The notes: generated from the letters alone by a model not told the origin. DNA of 64,000 nt from Niabella pedocola (GCF_021044425.1 NZ_JAJNEC010000005.1:868001-932000); one strand, 5' to 3'. Positions 42,639-52,009 are shown, counted from the stretch's first letter. A program made the numbers and translations.

Positions 42639-44075
42639 TTGACCTTACTTAACATAGAAGACCTGTCCGTACACTATGGCCTCAAAACCGTTCTGCGCCA
42701 CGTATCGTTTACGGTGCACCAGGGTGAAGGATGGGTGATAAGAGGGGTAAGCGGAAGCGGTAAAACAACCCTTGCAAGGGCCATCGCCGGTCCGGATAAA
42801 TATACCGGTGGGCTGAACATCAGCTATGACACCCGCAGTAATTTGCCCGCAAAAACACTTTTTGTAGAAAGCTGGTACCGATTTACCAACCTGGAAGGCG
42901 ACCGGAATTTTTATTACCAGCAACGGTACAATCACCAGCAAAGAAGAGATACCGTTACCATTGCAAGGGAACTGGAACTCTACGGACAAACATATGCGTT
43001 AGACCACACCCGGTTACAGGCGCTCATTACGGCACTGGATTATGACCGGGTGCTGGATGAACAGCTTTTTGAGATCTCCAGCGGTGAGCATAAAAAATTA
43101 CAACTGATCAAGGCCTTGTGGCTGCGCCCGCAGTTGCTGATCATCGACCAGCCTTATACCGGGCTTGATGTAAAATCGCGCGGGCGGCTTAATGAACTGC
43201 TGAACGCATATGCCAGAGAGGGCGGCACCCTGATCCTCGTCAGCAATGATACCGAGCTTCCGGCCTGTATCCAGCACTTTGCAGTGATGAAGAATGGTGG
43301 CTTTGAGCTGGCAGATGCCGCGCTGGTTTTTGAAGAAAAGACCTTGAAGCCGCTCCCCGAGTTTTTAAAAGAGCCGCCGCAATACACTGCACCAACGCTG
43401 ATTGATATGAAGCAGGTGCATGTACAATATGGCGACAAGCAGGTATTGAAAGATATCCACTGGCAGGTAAACGCCGGCGAGCGATGGCTGCTCCAGGGCC
43501 ATAACGGCTCGGGAAAATCTACCCTGCTCAGTTTGATCACCGGCGACCATCCGCAGGCTTATGCCAATGATATCAAATTATTTGGTGTACAGCGCGGAGC
43601 CGGAGAAAGTATCTGGGACATCAAAAAAAGGATTGGCCTCATCTCCCCCGAGCTGCACTGGTACTTTGATGCGAACGCGACCGTACTCCAAAGCCTTGCC
43701 TCCGGATTCTTTGACAGCAATGGGCTGTACCGCCAGTTGCGTTATATGCAGAAGCAACAGCTAAACGAGCTGCTAAAGTTCCTGGATCTGTACGATGTAA
43801 AAGATGAACTCCTGACCACGCTTCCATTGGGCAAACAGCGGCTGGCTTTATTAGGCCGTACCATCATTAAAAATCCACAGCTCCTGGTGCTGGATGAACC
43901 CTGCCAGGGGCTGGATCAGCAGCAAACACAATACTTTAATAAGCTGGTTGACGAAATCAGTAAGAATGGCGTTACCATCATTTATGTGGGTCATTTTGAA
44001 ACACAGCTGCCTGCTTGTATTACGCATAAACTGGTGTTGCAGGATGGCCGGGCGATAGAAAATACCCGGCAATAA
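42639..44075 (+). CDS. Tandem ABC ATPase (ModF-like), second paralog
   Basis: 478 residues from TTG 42639 (TLLNIEDLSVHYG), no better ATG being present. Two fused ATPase domains, clearly paralogous to the protein at 31829 (both have DHPQAYA, GESIWDIK and DEPCQGLD). Domain 1: Walker A GVSGSGKT, signature ISSGEHKK, Walker B LLIIDQPYTGLD with Gln for the catalytic Glu. Domain 2: Walker A GHNGSGKS, a degenerate signature LPLGKQRL, and an intact LDEP Walker B. No membrane partner is encoded nearby, so a soluble role is likely. Confidence 0.83.
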   Translation: MTLLNIEDLSVHYGLKTVLRHVSFTVHQGEGWVIRGVSGSGKTTLARAIAGPDKYTGGLNISYDTRSNLPAKTLFVESWYRFTNLEGDRNFYYQQRYNHQQRRDTVTIARELELYGQTYALDHTRLQALITALDYDRVLDEQLFEISSGEHKKLQLIKALWLRPQLLIIDQPYTGLDVKSRGRLNELLNAYAREGGTLILVSNDTELPACIQHFAVMKNGGFELADAALVFEEKTLKPLPEFLKEPPQYTAPTLIDMKQVHVQYGDKQVLKDIHWQVNAGERWLLQGHNGSGKSTLLSLITGDHPQAYANDIKLFGVQRGAGESIWDIKKRIGLISPELHWYFDANATVLQSLASGFFDSNGLYRQLRYMQKQQLNELLKFLDLYDVKDELLTTLPLGKQRLALLGRTIIKNPQLLVLDEPCQGLDQQQTQYFNKLVDEISKNGVTIIYVGHFETQLPACITHKLVLQDGRAIENTRQ

Positions 44076-44117
44076 AGGCTGTGGGTGTGGGTATCAAAGC
44101 ATTCAACAGAAAGTGGT

Positions 44118-44444
44118 TCATTCAAACGTCCATACCGTGCCGATCCGCTGGTGATGTGCGACAAAATCCGCCATCAGGGTTTTGTCAAATGCGGTACCGT
44201 CGGCATCCCGCAGCTCACAAAGCATACAGGACATATAGATGAGCCGGATATTATAGTAAACCGAATTGTTCCAGGAATATTTTTCAATGATCGCGCCCTT
44301 GTTCTTTGGATCTTTTTTCATTTCTGTTATGCGCACCTGCAGCCATACCGGGAGGTCTTTAGGTGGCGGGTTGCCTTGATCGTTTTTTTTGGAGCAGGCC
44401 GCAAAAACAATCAATAAAAGTATTACTAAAACATTTTTTTTCAT
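44118..44444 (-). CDS. Small hypothetical lipoprotein
   Basis: 108 residues with a lipoprotein signal, MKKNVLVILLLIVFAACSKKN, cleaved before Cys17. The mature part has a SWNNSVYYNIRLIYMSCMLCELRDADG segment with two more cysteines. It recalls short Bacteroidota lipoproteins whose core reads NGQ-x-VYYI followed by cysteines and a D-x-DG element (DUF6970-like), but this is a loose match. Convergent with the ABC ATPase gene. Confidence 0.7.
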   Translation of the reverse strand: MKKNVLVILLLIVFAACSKKNDQGNPPPKDLPVWLQVRITEMKKDPKNKGAIIEKYSWNNSVYYNIRLIYMSCMLCELRDADGTAFDKTLMADFVAHHQRIGTVWTFE

Positions 44445-44697
44445 AACCAGGTGATTTTGATATTCGTTTTAAGACAACCGCGTTTCTAAGTTACAGAAAA
44501 AACAGCGCATCCTTATGCTAAAGAACGCAAATAGCCCAATAAGTGCAACAGCCCGTTTCCGGTATAGCTCCGGAAGCTACCTGATGTCAGCGGAATATCC
44601 GGCTGCTCGGGGTGATTGCCGGACCGGATATATCAAAAAGCCGCACGGCATTGATATAAGGTAATGCGCCACCGGAGCAATATGCGCCTCAATAGTG

Positions 44698-44705
44698 TAC
44701 CTTTA
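44698..44705 (+). promoter_or_regulatory. -7-like element upstream of ilvA
   Basis: TACCTTTA differs from TAnnTTTG at the last base and lies 28 bp before the ilvA ATG. The 288-bp region upstream has a GGTATAGCT/AGCTACC hairpin near 44561-44581 but no leader peptide or terminator like that before ilvD. Confidence 0.35.
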
Positions 44706-44732
44706 CTTACTCATAAAAGCAAGATCGGATAT

Positions 44733-45980
44733 ATGCAAGCAACATCGATACATCTCAATTTTTCAGAAGCCGCTGCACGCATTAAAGATGTAGTAACCCA
44801 TACACCTTTACAGCTCAACATCAACCTTTCCAGGAAATATGCCTGCAACGTCTATTTAAAAAGAGAGGATCTGCAAATCGTTCGCTCCTATAAGTTGCGT
44901 GGAGCCTTTAACATGATCCAGGCCCTGAGCCAGGAGGAACTGAAAAAAGGGATTGTTTGCGCCAGTGCCGGCAATCACGCTCAGGGCGTAGCCTACAGCT
45001 GCAACCGGCTGAACGTAAAAGGGGTGATCTTTATGCCCAGCATAACGCCCAACCAGAAGATCGAACAAACAAAAATGTTTGGTGATGCGAATATCGAGAT
45101 CATTTTAACCGGCGATACCTTTGACGATTGTGCCGCAGCAGCGAAGATCTATACAGAAGAAAACGGGATGATCTTTATTCCGCCCTTTGATCACGAGCGC
45201 ATCATTGAGGGTCAGGGAACCGTAGGCGTGGAAATATGGAATGACCTGAAAAAGATCGATCACATTATTATTCCCAATGGCGGCGGTGGCCTGAGCGCCG
45301 GTGTGAGTACCTATATCAAATCGGTAAGTCCGCATACCAAAATCACGGCGGCAGAGCCCGAAGGAGCTCCGTCCATGACCCTGGCATTCAAGAGCGGCGG
45401 ACCGGTGGAATTAAAAACCATCGACCGTTTTGTAGATGGTGCCGCTGTTAAAAAAGTGGGCCAGCTTACCTATGAGCTTTGTAAGGCCCACCTGGATGAA
45501 ATACGCCTGGTGCCCGAGGGCAAGATCTGCAGCACCATTTTACAATTGTATAATAAAGATGCCATCGTAGCAGAACCCGCCGGGGCGTTGTCTATTGCCG
45601 CGCTGGATTTTATGCAGGAAGAAATTAAAGGTAAGAATGTTGTGTGTATCGTAAGCGGTAGTAACAACGATATCGACCGGATGCAGGAAATAAAAGAGCG
45701 CAGCCTGCAATACGAGGGACTGAAACACTATTTTCTTGTAAATTTTGCCCAGCGCCCGGGTGCCTTAAAAGAATTTGTAAATCATGTACTGGGGCCACAC
45801 GATGATATCACCCGCTTTGAATACATGCAAAAAACCAATAAGGAAAGCGGGCCCGCACTGATCGGGATCGAACTGAAGCACCGGGAAGACTATCATCCCC
45901 TGATCCAAAACCTGGAAAGGACGCAGATCGAATTCACCGAACTCAACAAGGATAATACCCTGTTCAGCTACCTCGTATAA
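44733..45980 (+). CDS. ilvA: Threonine ammonia-lyase (threonine deaminase), biosynthetic
   Basis: Converts threonine to 2-ketobutyrate, the entry to isoleucine synthesis. From ATG 44733 the PLP enzyme has 415 residues: Lys54 in SYKLRGAF forms the Schiff base, SAGNHAQG at 78-85, and the phosphate-binding GGGGLSAG at 183-190. A single ACT-like regulatory subdomain follows from about 335 (HYFLVNFAQRPGALKEFV), against two in E. coli IlvA. Not tightly linked to the operon but in the same region. Confidence 0.94.
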   Translation: MQATSIHLNFSEAAARIKDVVTHTPLQLNINLSRKYACNVYLKREDLQIVRSYKLRGAFNMIQALSQEELKKGIVCASAGNHAQGVAYSCNRLNVKGVIFMPSITPNQKIEQTKMFGDANIEIILTGDTFDDCAAAAKIYTEENGMIFIPPFDHERIIEGQGTVGVEIWNDLKKIDHIIIPNGGGGLSAGVSTYIKSVSPHTKITAAEPEGAPSMTLAFKSGGPVELKTIDRFVDGAAVKKVGQLTYELCKAHLDEIRLVPEGKICSTILQLYNKDAIVAEPAGALSIAALDFMQEEIKGKNVVCIVSGSNNDIDRMQEIKERSLQYEGLKHYFLVNFAQRPGALKEFVNHVLGPHDDITRFEYMQKTNKESGPALIGIELKHREDYHPLIQNLERTQIEFTELNKDNTLFSYLV

Positions 45981-46035
45981 TCATGACACGCTAAGAGAGA
46001 AACTACGGCGTCCATGTATTGTTTGCGATACACGT

Positions 46036-46051
46036 AGCAACACATGTTGCT
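46036..46051. other. Perfect palindrome downstream of ilvA
   Basis: AGCAACA (46036-46042) and TGTTGCT (46045-46051) are perfect inverted repeats with a 2-bp centre, 56 bp after the ilvA stop. A TGTAT/ATACA hairpin lies just before. No U-tract, so a protein-binding site or weak end structure are both possible. Confidence 0.35.
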
Positions 46052-46153
46052 GAAGCAAAGGCGCCATTCATCGATACTGGTAGGGGTTGTTATTAGCCAT
46101 TGATTTCAGCAGCCAAACGGACGCTGATTTTCACTGGCGCTATCAACAGCCAC

Positions 46154-46870
46154 TTACTGTTTCTTCATTTCCTTTAAATTGCCATCCGGATCAAAATCCA
46201 GCCGCAGGTCGGAGCGTGCACCCTGGATCTGCAGGTACCAGCCGGCATCGGTCTTATTAAGCCGTTTGATGCGCATACAATTAAAATAGATAAACCCGTT
46301 TGTTTTTCCGCCGGGGATGTCTTTTATTTTTTCGTTGGCCACATCATTGATCTTTTTGGCCGTGGCAAAACGGATCCGGCTCAGCGGCATTAAAAAATCC
46401 ACCTCCTGCTGCAATTGCCCGAAGGTTTTTACCGGTGTGGGCTCCTGCCATTTTCCATTGGCATATACATACTGGTCGATGTTTTCTGTAGTATCCGGGT
46501 TCTGGATATTGATCGTAATCCTTCCGCCCTGGAAATCGTAAAAATGGAGCGACTGGTACAACATCAGTTCCTTTCCCCGGAACTGCGGCAGCTGCTCCAA
46601 TTCCGATTGGATGCGATCGAGCGTGGCCGCATCTTCAAAAATACTCCGGTTGCCGGATTGATCTCCGGAACCCGATCCAACAATGGTAGTAGTGCTACTA
46701 CTGCTGCTACTGGTACTATGCGACTCCGTTTCCGTATGCATAGCTGCATCGGTTTTTTCCGGGCGGGGATTCCGGGTTTGCTCAAAGCTCCGGTTGATCT
46801 GTTCACAGGAACAAAACATCAGCAATGCAGCCATAACCATGAAGGTAGTTGCCAATAATATCGGTTTCAT
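46154..46870 (-). CDS. Hypothetical membrane-anchored or lipoprotein with Ser-rich linker
   Basis: 238 residues from ATG 46870 (MKPILLATTF). A hydrophobic signal ends LLMFCSCEQ, an imperfect lipobox, then a Ser/Thr/Gly linker (SHSTSSSSSSTTTIVGSGSG) leads to a globular domain with LMLYQSLHFYDFQGGRITINIQNP and GWYLQIQGARSDLRLDFDPDG. No family is recognised. It starts 1 nt after the stop of the upstream DUF3592-like gene, so the two are an operon. Confidence 0.72.
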   Translation of the reverse strand: MKPILLATTFMVMAALLMFCSCEQINRSFEQTRNPRPEKTDAAMHTETESHSTSSSSSSTTTIVGSGSGDQSGNRSIFEDAATLDRIQSELEQLPQFRGKELMLYQSLHFYDFQGGRITINIQNPDTTENIDQYVYANGKWQEPTPVKTFGQLQQEVDFLMPLSRIRFATAKKINDVANEKIKDIPGGKTNGFIYFNCMRIKRLNKTDAGWYLQIQGARSDLRLDFDPDGNLKEMKKQ

Positions 46871-46871
46871 G

Positions 46872-47864
46872 TTAATCAAGGGGTTGAATTTGATCCGGTT
46901 GTTCCGGATCGTATAAAATAGTAAGGGTTTTACCCGGAGCAATATCCGGTATCTTCAGCAAGTCTACCACCTGCTTAAAAGAAGCCTGGTGCATACGGCC
47001 GCGGCTTCCCTCAAATTCGATGGTAAACCGCACCTGTGGCTGCTCGTTGATATAAAGCCCGGTTTGCGCGGTATTGATAATGGTTGCCGTGGCCGGTTTC
47101 CCATATAAAAGAAGCCTGGAGGCTTTTCGTTTTGTTCCGGCCCATTTCCGGATCACCGTATAAACGACCAGCTCAAGGCCAAGAATAAACGGGATCAGTA
47201 CAAACGGATGGCCAAAACCCAGGTAGCGCCACCCGTATCCCCGGCTTTCCTGCATATATGAATAGATCAGTAAGCCAGGGGCCAGGGTTAATAAAATCAG
47301 CAGCACCAATGTAATCAGGGTCATTACCGGCCGGTTCCACTGAAATCCTTTGCCCTGGATCATTACCGGCGGATCGCCCATATCAGGATCCAGTAGCAGG
47401 GACACCGTTTTACCCACGGCAAAACGATTCTGCAACGGTTCTGAGTCTACAATACTAAGGTAGGTTTCCACCTCGGCATCCACCAGGTTCCTGAATGCCA
47501 CCTTCAGTGTCAGCAGCTCTCCCCTTCCGCCTGCCTGCAGCACCTGCTTTTGAACGACCGATCCGCGGGCATGCCGACCGTTTTGAAGCAGCCGCTCCAG
47601 CAGCCGTTTTTTGCGAAACTGTGAAAGAATAAAATTATTAATAAAAAGAATGAGTACGAGTATCCATAAAAAGCAGCCGATACCCAGCCAGGTAAATGCC
47701 GCTGTGGCGGACTGATCCGGCGCCGTCATCTTCCATTCACCACCCGCGTAGTGTATGATCAGCGGCAACCCGGCCGTCATAAACAACGTAAACAGCACAA
47801 AAAAGAAAAGGAGCAATTGTAGTCCGCCCAGGCCGGTCCGGTTTCTATCTGAAGAAGGCGTCAT
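46872..47864 (-). CDS. DUF3592-like membrane protein
   Basis: 330 residues from ATG 47864 (MTPSSDRNRTGLGG); the longer frame to 47984 has no support. Four membrane segments are visible (about 15-38, 63-85, 185-210 and 225-245). Between and after them are two soluble modules of similar pattern: ARGSVVQKQVLQAGGRGELLTLKVAF...GKTVSLLLDPD and ATATIINTAQTGLYINEQPQVRFTIEF...GKTLTILYDPE. That pattern is typical of DUF3592 domains, here apparently duplicated. Function unknown. Confidence 0.72.
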   Translation of the reverse strand: MTPSSDRNRTGLGGLQLLLFFFVLFTLFMTAGLPLIIHYAGGEWKMTAPDQSATAAFTWLGIGCFLWILVLILFINNFILSQFRKKRLLERLLQNGRHARGSVVQKQVLQAGGRGELLTLKVAFRNLVDAEVETYLSIVDSEPLQNRFAVGKTVSLLLDPDMGDPPVMIQGKGFQWNRPVMTLITLVLLILLTLAPGLLIYSYMQESRGYGWRYLGFGHPFVLIPFILGLELVVYTVIRKWAGTKRKASRLLLYGKPATATIINTAQTGLYINEQPQVRFTIEFEGSRGRMHQASFKQVVDLLKIPDIAPGKTLTILYDPEQPDQIQPLD

Positions 47865-47994
47865 AGTAATAAATTTAGCTTTTTGCTTTAACAGCATCCT
47901 ACTATTTGTCAAATTACGGATAAGATACAGTACCGTCAAAAAAAATAAAAAAGAATGTCGTTCCTCCTGACAAACTGTTGTCACTCCCCCATTT

Positions 47995-48002
47995 TAGCTT
48001 TG
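47995..48002 (+). promoter_or_regulatory. -7 element of the DinB gene
   Basis: TAGCTTTG is an exact TAnnTTTG match, 25 bp before the ATG at 48028. The nearest TTG (47978-47980) leaves a short 14-bp spacer. Confidence 0.5.
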
Positions 48003-48027
48003 TATCATTCAATTAAAAAATACAAAT

Positions 48028-48513
48028 ATGACAACAGCAACCGCACAAGCCACTGTTATTGGCAAAGAACAATTATTAAAGCACTGGCAGGGACACCGCA
48101 ACCTGACGCGCAGGGTTATTGAAGCATTCCCCGAGAAAGATCTGTTTGAATTTTCTGTTGCCGGCATGCGTCCTTTTTCAGACCTGGCCATTGAGCTTCT
48201 GTCTATTGGCGGGCCTGCATTAAGAGCGATTGTAGACCGGGCAGCTACTCCTTATAGCGAAGAAGGTATTGCTCCCAAAACCAAGGAAGCGCTGCTGAAA
48301 TTATGGGATGCTGAAACCGAAACCATCAACACCTATTTTGAGCGGATCCCCGAGGAAGATTTTTCGCAAACCTTCAACCTTTTTGGCCAGTACGAGTTTC
48401 CCATTTACCAGAATATTTTTTACTTTATCGATAATGAGATTCACCACCGCGGGCAGGGTTATGTTTACCTCCGGGCATTGAACATTCAGCCGCCTTTCTT
48501 CTGGGAGCGTTAA
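48028..48513 (+). CDS. DinB family protein
   Basis: 161 residues of the DinB superfamily: KEQLLKHWQGHRNLTRRVIEAFPEKDLFEF, FSDLAIELLSIGGPALRAI, and the C-terminal FIDNEIHHRGQGYVYLRALNI with the paired histidines. Single gene with its own promoter element and terminator, convergent with a WYL-type regulator. In other bacteria such regulators often control adjacent DinB genes; here this is only suggested by position. Confidence 0.85.
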   Translation: MTTATAQATVIGKEQLLKHWQGHRNLTRRVIEAFPEKDLFEFSVAGMRPFSDLAIELLSIGGPALRAIVDRAATPYSEEGIAPKTKEALLKLWDAETETINTYFERIPEEDFSQTFNLFGQYEFPIYQNIFYFIDNEIHHRGQGYVYLRALNIQPPFFWER

Positions 48514-48586
48514 GCATAAGAGAACCCGGTGTGTTGGGTTTGGCCTCTTATGTACATTATCATTCCGGAAATAAACACCACAGGTT

Positions 48587-48621
48587 GCACTGAAGACGGG
48601 TTAACGGTCTTCGGTGCTTCT
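48587..48621 (+). terminator. Rho-independent terminator after the DinB gene
   Basis: GCACTGAAGAC (48587-48597) pairs with GTCTTCGGTGC (48607-48617) over 11 bp with one G-U, loop of 9, then TTCTTT. A second hairpin, CATAAGAG/CTCTTATG with an inner AACCC/GGGTT stem, lies at 48515-48552 directly after the stop codon. Confidence 0.7.
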
Positions 48622-48633
48622 TTGATTTACCCC

Positions 48634-49599
48634 TTATTGCGCCTTCAGGTTTTCCATCTGCTTTTCTATAATAGAACGGATGCTGTCTTTTAACGATACC
48701 GGCTCCAGGATCTTTGCATGATCGCCAAAACCCAAAAACCACCGTGCAAAATCACTTTCGGGGTAGCCACACATAAAAGTCATTTCAATGCCTTCGCTGG
48801 TTTCTTTTTCTTCTGTAAACCCATGGTACTGGCGGTTCCATTGCAGGTAAGCAGCAACTTTAGGTTCTACAACGATCCGTACCTTGGTGCGGGGCACTTC
48901 TTTTCGCTGGTTCAAAAATTCCTGCAGCTCCGGATGCTCCTTTATAAAAGGCACTGCCGTTTTGACGATCCCCTGGATCCGGTCTGTACGGAAACGCCGG
49001 TAGTCTTTCCGCAAATGACAATAGGCCATGATGTACCAGAAATCATTTTCATGAAATACGCCCACCGGCTCTATTTTCCGTATCTCCGGTGTACTGGAGG
49101 CTATTTTTTTATACCGGATTTCTACCTGTACTTTCTGGGCAAGACTGTCGAATAACACGGACAAGGCCTCGGGAACTTTTTCGTTAAAAATGCTTTGGGC
49201 ACTGCGTACCTGTACCTGTGATTCGATACTGGAGATCCAGTCTTTATCCGCCATACGCAATACGGCTTTCATCTTTGCAATAGCCGATGCAAAATGATCG
49301 CCCAGCCGTTTATCGATAAATTTTTGCATCAGTTTCTCGGCGGCTACAAAGCTGGACGCTTCCTCCCTTGTAAACATAACTGGTGGCAACCGGTAGCCTT
49401 CCACCAGTTCATAGCCGATGCCGGCTTCACTGGCAATGGGCACACCGGCCGTTTGCAGGCTCCGGATATCACGGTAAATGGTACGTAAACTTACATCAAA
49501 CCGGTCGGCCAGGTCCTGCGCTTTTACGATACGTTTCGACTGCAACTGGATGAGGATGGCCACAATGCGGTCGAATTTATTCATTTGCTCAAAAGACAT
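48634..49599 (-). CDS. YafY/WYL-domain transcriptional regulator
   Basis: 321 residues from ATG 49599 (MSFEQMNKFDRIV); ATG 49584 is an alternative. N-terminal DeoR-type winged helix with the recognition segment AQDLADRFDVSLRTIYRDIRSLQTAGVPI, then a WYL domain (VGVFHENDFWYIMAYCHLRKDYRRFRTDRIQGI) and a C-terminal WCX-like extension. WYL domains sense nucleic acid or other ligands. It is convergent with the DinB gene and 3' of nothing else, so its target is uncertain. Confidence 0.88.
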   Translation of the reverse strand: MSFEQMNKFDRIVAILIQLQSKRIVKAQDLADRFDVSLRTIYRDIRSLQTAGVPIASEAGIGYELVEGYRLPPVMFTREEASSFVAAEKLMQKFIDKRLGDHFASAIAKMKAVLRMADKDWISSIESQVQVRSAQSIFNEKVPEALSVLFDSLAQKVQVEIRYKKIASSTPEIRKIEPVGVFHENDFWYIMAYCHLRKDYRRFRTDRIQGIVKTAVPFIKEHPELQEFLNQRKEVPRTKVRIVVEPKVAAYLQWNRQYHGFTEEKETSEGIEMTFMCGYPESDFARWFLGFGDHAKILEPVSLKDSIRSIIEKQMENLKAQ

Positions 49600-49755
49600 A
49601 CTACTATATTCTAAAATGACGAATGAGAATAGCCGAGAATTTTCATTACCTCCGGGCAATGCTGGTTAAAAAAGCGGTGCATTGCAGATGCGGATTCAGG
49701 TTTCCTTTCAGCAACCCTATGCGATCGCCAAACAACGTCCAGATTCCACTGCCGG

Positions 49756-50634
49756 TCAGGCGTGCAAGACCTCGTGTATATGTTTCCGCATATTGTGCAC
49801 GATCTGCTCCAGCGGCAGGTCATCCGGATCTGTGCCAAAGGGATTTTCTATCGATTCAGCAATCAGCTCCAGCGATGCCAGTACATAAAAGACAAAAGGT
49901 ACCGCTGCGATCACAAAATATCCCATAGAAAATACAAACCCGATCGGCAGCGTGAATACATATACCACGATAAATTTTTTAATAAACGAACTGTACGAAT
50001 AGGGAATGGGCGTGTTTTTAATACGCTCGCAGGCGCCGGCCACATCCGTAAGCGACTGCAACTCGTTATTGAGTACGATGAGCTGATCGCCCGATATTTT
50101 CCCGGTTTGGTACAGTTCCGTTACATAGCGAAAGATCATGGAAGCCACCTGGTTGGGACCATGCTTTTTTTCCAGATCTAACCCCGGATGCTCCACCGTA
50201 TCCAGCATGAACGTGGTATAATCCGAGCGCAAAAAACTGAACAGGGTTTGCGAAAACAGCGGGATCGATTTCCGGAAAAAATGCCGGCTTGCTTTATCCT
50301 CCCTGGGAAGAAATGCATCCAGCTTGATCGCCAGCGAGCGGCATACATTGGTAAGCGTTCCCCACTGCCTGCGCGCCTCCCACCAACGATCGTAGGCCGT
50401 ATTGGTACGGAACACGAGCAAGAGGGATAAAGCAAAACCCAGCAGGTTATGCACCATATTAATATTGCGCAGCCAGCTTTTTTCAGACAATTTCAGGTAT
50501 TCGAGTTCCAGGTAGGCAATGCCCCAGGATAACAGGGCCATCAGCACCAGGTAAGGTACCAGCTTCCGGAAGGTATCCGATTTATGAACAAAGAAAACCG
50601 ATTTGAACCACTCTTTGGAATTGTAGATTGTCAT
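49756..50634 (-). CDS. Bestrophin-family ion channel (UPF0187)
   Basis: 292 residues with the family's typical start (MTIYNSKEWFKSVFFVHKSDTFRKLVPYLVLMALLSWGIAYLE), the FRTNTAYDRWWEARRQWGTL signature and a later pair of membrane segments (FIVVYVFTLPIGFVFSMGYFVIAAVPFVFYVLASLELIAESIENPFGTDPDDLPL). Bacterial bestrophins form pentameric cation-selective channels in the inner membrane. Single gene. Confidence 0.92.
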   Translation of the reverse strand: MTIYNSKEWFKSVFFVHKSDTFRKLVPYLVLMALLSWGIAYLELEYLKLSEKSWLRNINMVHNLLGFALSLLLVFRTNTAYDRWWEARRQWGTLTNVCRSLAIKLDAFLPREDKASRHFFRKSIPLFSQTLFSFLRSDYTTFMLDTVEHPGLDLEKKHGPNQVASMIFRYVTELYQTGKISGDQLIVLNNELQSLTDVAGACERIKNTPIPYSYSSFIKKFIVVYVFTLPIGFVFSMGYFVIAAVPFVFYVLASLELIAESIENPFGTDPDDLPLEQIVHNMRKHIHEVLHA

Positions 50635-50827
50635 ATGATTATGAAAAACGAAGGATCAGCATGATTAAATGTTAACAATGGAATGTAAAAATAAGGCCTC
50701 TGCTTTTCCCTTCCATGTTTTTTGCGGTGAATCTCAAATGATCATAAACCTATCCGGGCAACGGTTTGTACGGCGAAAGCCAGAACCTGCCTGTGGCTGT
50801 TGTACCCGTAAAAGCAAATTGGGGATC

Positions 50828-52009
50828 TTACCCGATCGGGCCTTTTTTCCGGTGCACCATCAGTAACATGCTGCAGCCCAGCAACGCGGCAAGAACTGAA
50901 GCTACCAGTATCGCCAGCTTTGCCTCTGCTACCAGCAGCGGGTCGTTAAAGGAAAGCAGGCTGATAAAGATCGACATGGTAAACCCGATGCCCGCCAGCA
51001 GCCCCAGCCCCACCATATGCATCCAGCCTGCCTGTCGTGGCAATTTACCGATGCCCAGCCGCACGCCCGCCCAGGTAGATAAAAGAATACCGGCACATTT
51101 CCCCGCAATCAGCCCGATGATAATACCCATCCCCAGCGGAGCGGTGAGGCCATTTACCATCGATGCTTCAAACCGGATATTCGTATTCGCCAGTGCAAAA
51201 AGCGGTATGATAAAAAAATTCACAGGCTTTGCTAAGGCATGCTCCAGTTTTTCAAGCGGCGACAGGGTCGCATCTGGTGTAGTAGGTAAGGTCATGGCCA
51301 CCAATACACCGGCAATGGTGGCATGTATCCCCGAATGATGAATAAAATACCAGACAAAAAGTCCCGGCACCAGGTAAAACCAAAGCCCTTTTACTTTCAG
51401 CCGGTTAAAGATGATCAGCAGGATCATTACCGCGCCGGCATACAGGAGATAATTAAAATGGATCTCCGAAGAGTAAAACAGCGCAATCACCAGGATGGCG
51501 ATCAGGTCATCCACGATGGCCAGCGCTGCCAGGAACACTTTCAGGCTACCCGGCACTTTCTTACCCAGCAGGGTAATGGCCGCCAGGGCAAAGGCAATAT
51601 CTGTAGCCATCGGGATACCCCAGCCGGAAACCGTAGCCGTTCCCTTATTCAACAGCACAAAAATAAGCGCGGGCAATAGGGCGCCTCCAAAAGCAGCAAT
51701 CACCGGGAGCATGGCCTTACTGGGTGTGGACAGTTCGCCTTCTACCATTTCCCGTTTGATCTCCAACCCTACCAGCAGGAAAAAAATTGCCATCAACCCG
51801 TCATTGATCCAGTGCAGGATCGAAAACCGCAAGCCGATGCTGCCGCTTTCCCAGCCCACATACCTGCCCAACCAGTCTTCAAAGGCGCGGCCGGCCGGAA
51901 GATTGGCAATCACCAGGGAAAGCAATACACATCCGATCAGGATGATACCGCCAACCGAGTTCGAATTGACATATTTCCGGAAGGTGTCTAAATTGATTCG
52001 TTTCAGCAT
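50828..52009 (-). CDS. nhaA: Na+/H+ antiporter NhaA
   Basis: Sodium/proton antiporter of the inner membrane. From ATG 52009 (MLKRINLDTFRKY) 393 residues, against 388 for E. coli NhaA, with about twelve spans and the paired aspartates in ALAIVDDLIAILVIALFYS that bind Na+ and H+. ATG 52033 is in frame but adds residues without family support. A LysR regulator is divergently transcribed 78 bp away, as with nhaA-nhaR partners in some species. Confidence 0.95.
   Translation of the reverse strand: MLKRINLDTFRKYVNSNSVGGIILIGCVLLSLVIANLPAGRAFEDWLGRYVGWESGSIGLRFSILHWINDGLMAIFFLLVGLEIKREMVEGELSTPSKAMLPVIAAFGGALLPALIFVLLNKGTATVSGWGIPMATDIAFALAAITLLGKKVPGSLKVFLAALAIVDDLIAILVIALFYSSEIHFNYLLYAGAVMILLIIFNRLKVKGLWFYLVPGLFVWYFIHHSGIHATIAGVLVAMTLPTTPDATLSPLEKLEHALAKPVNFFIIPLFALANTNIRFEASMVNGLTAPLGMGIIIGLIAGKCAGILLSTWAGVRLGIGKLPRQAGWMHMVGLGLLAGIGFTMSIFISLLSFNDPLLVAEAKLAILVASVLAALLGCSMLLMVHRKKGPIG

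Noticed and set aside
44445..44732. Riboswitch or attenuator before ilvA
   Set aside because: Only one short hairpin is seen, with no terminator, no leader peptide and no known riboswitch core.
46036..46051. Terminator for ilvA
   Set aside because: The palindrome is perfect but has a 2-bp centre and no U-tract, so it is listed only as a palindrome.
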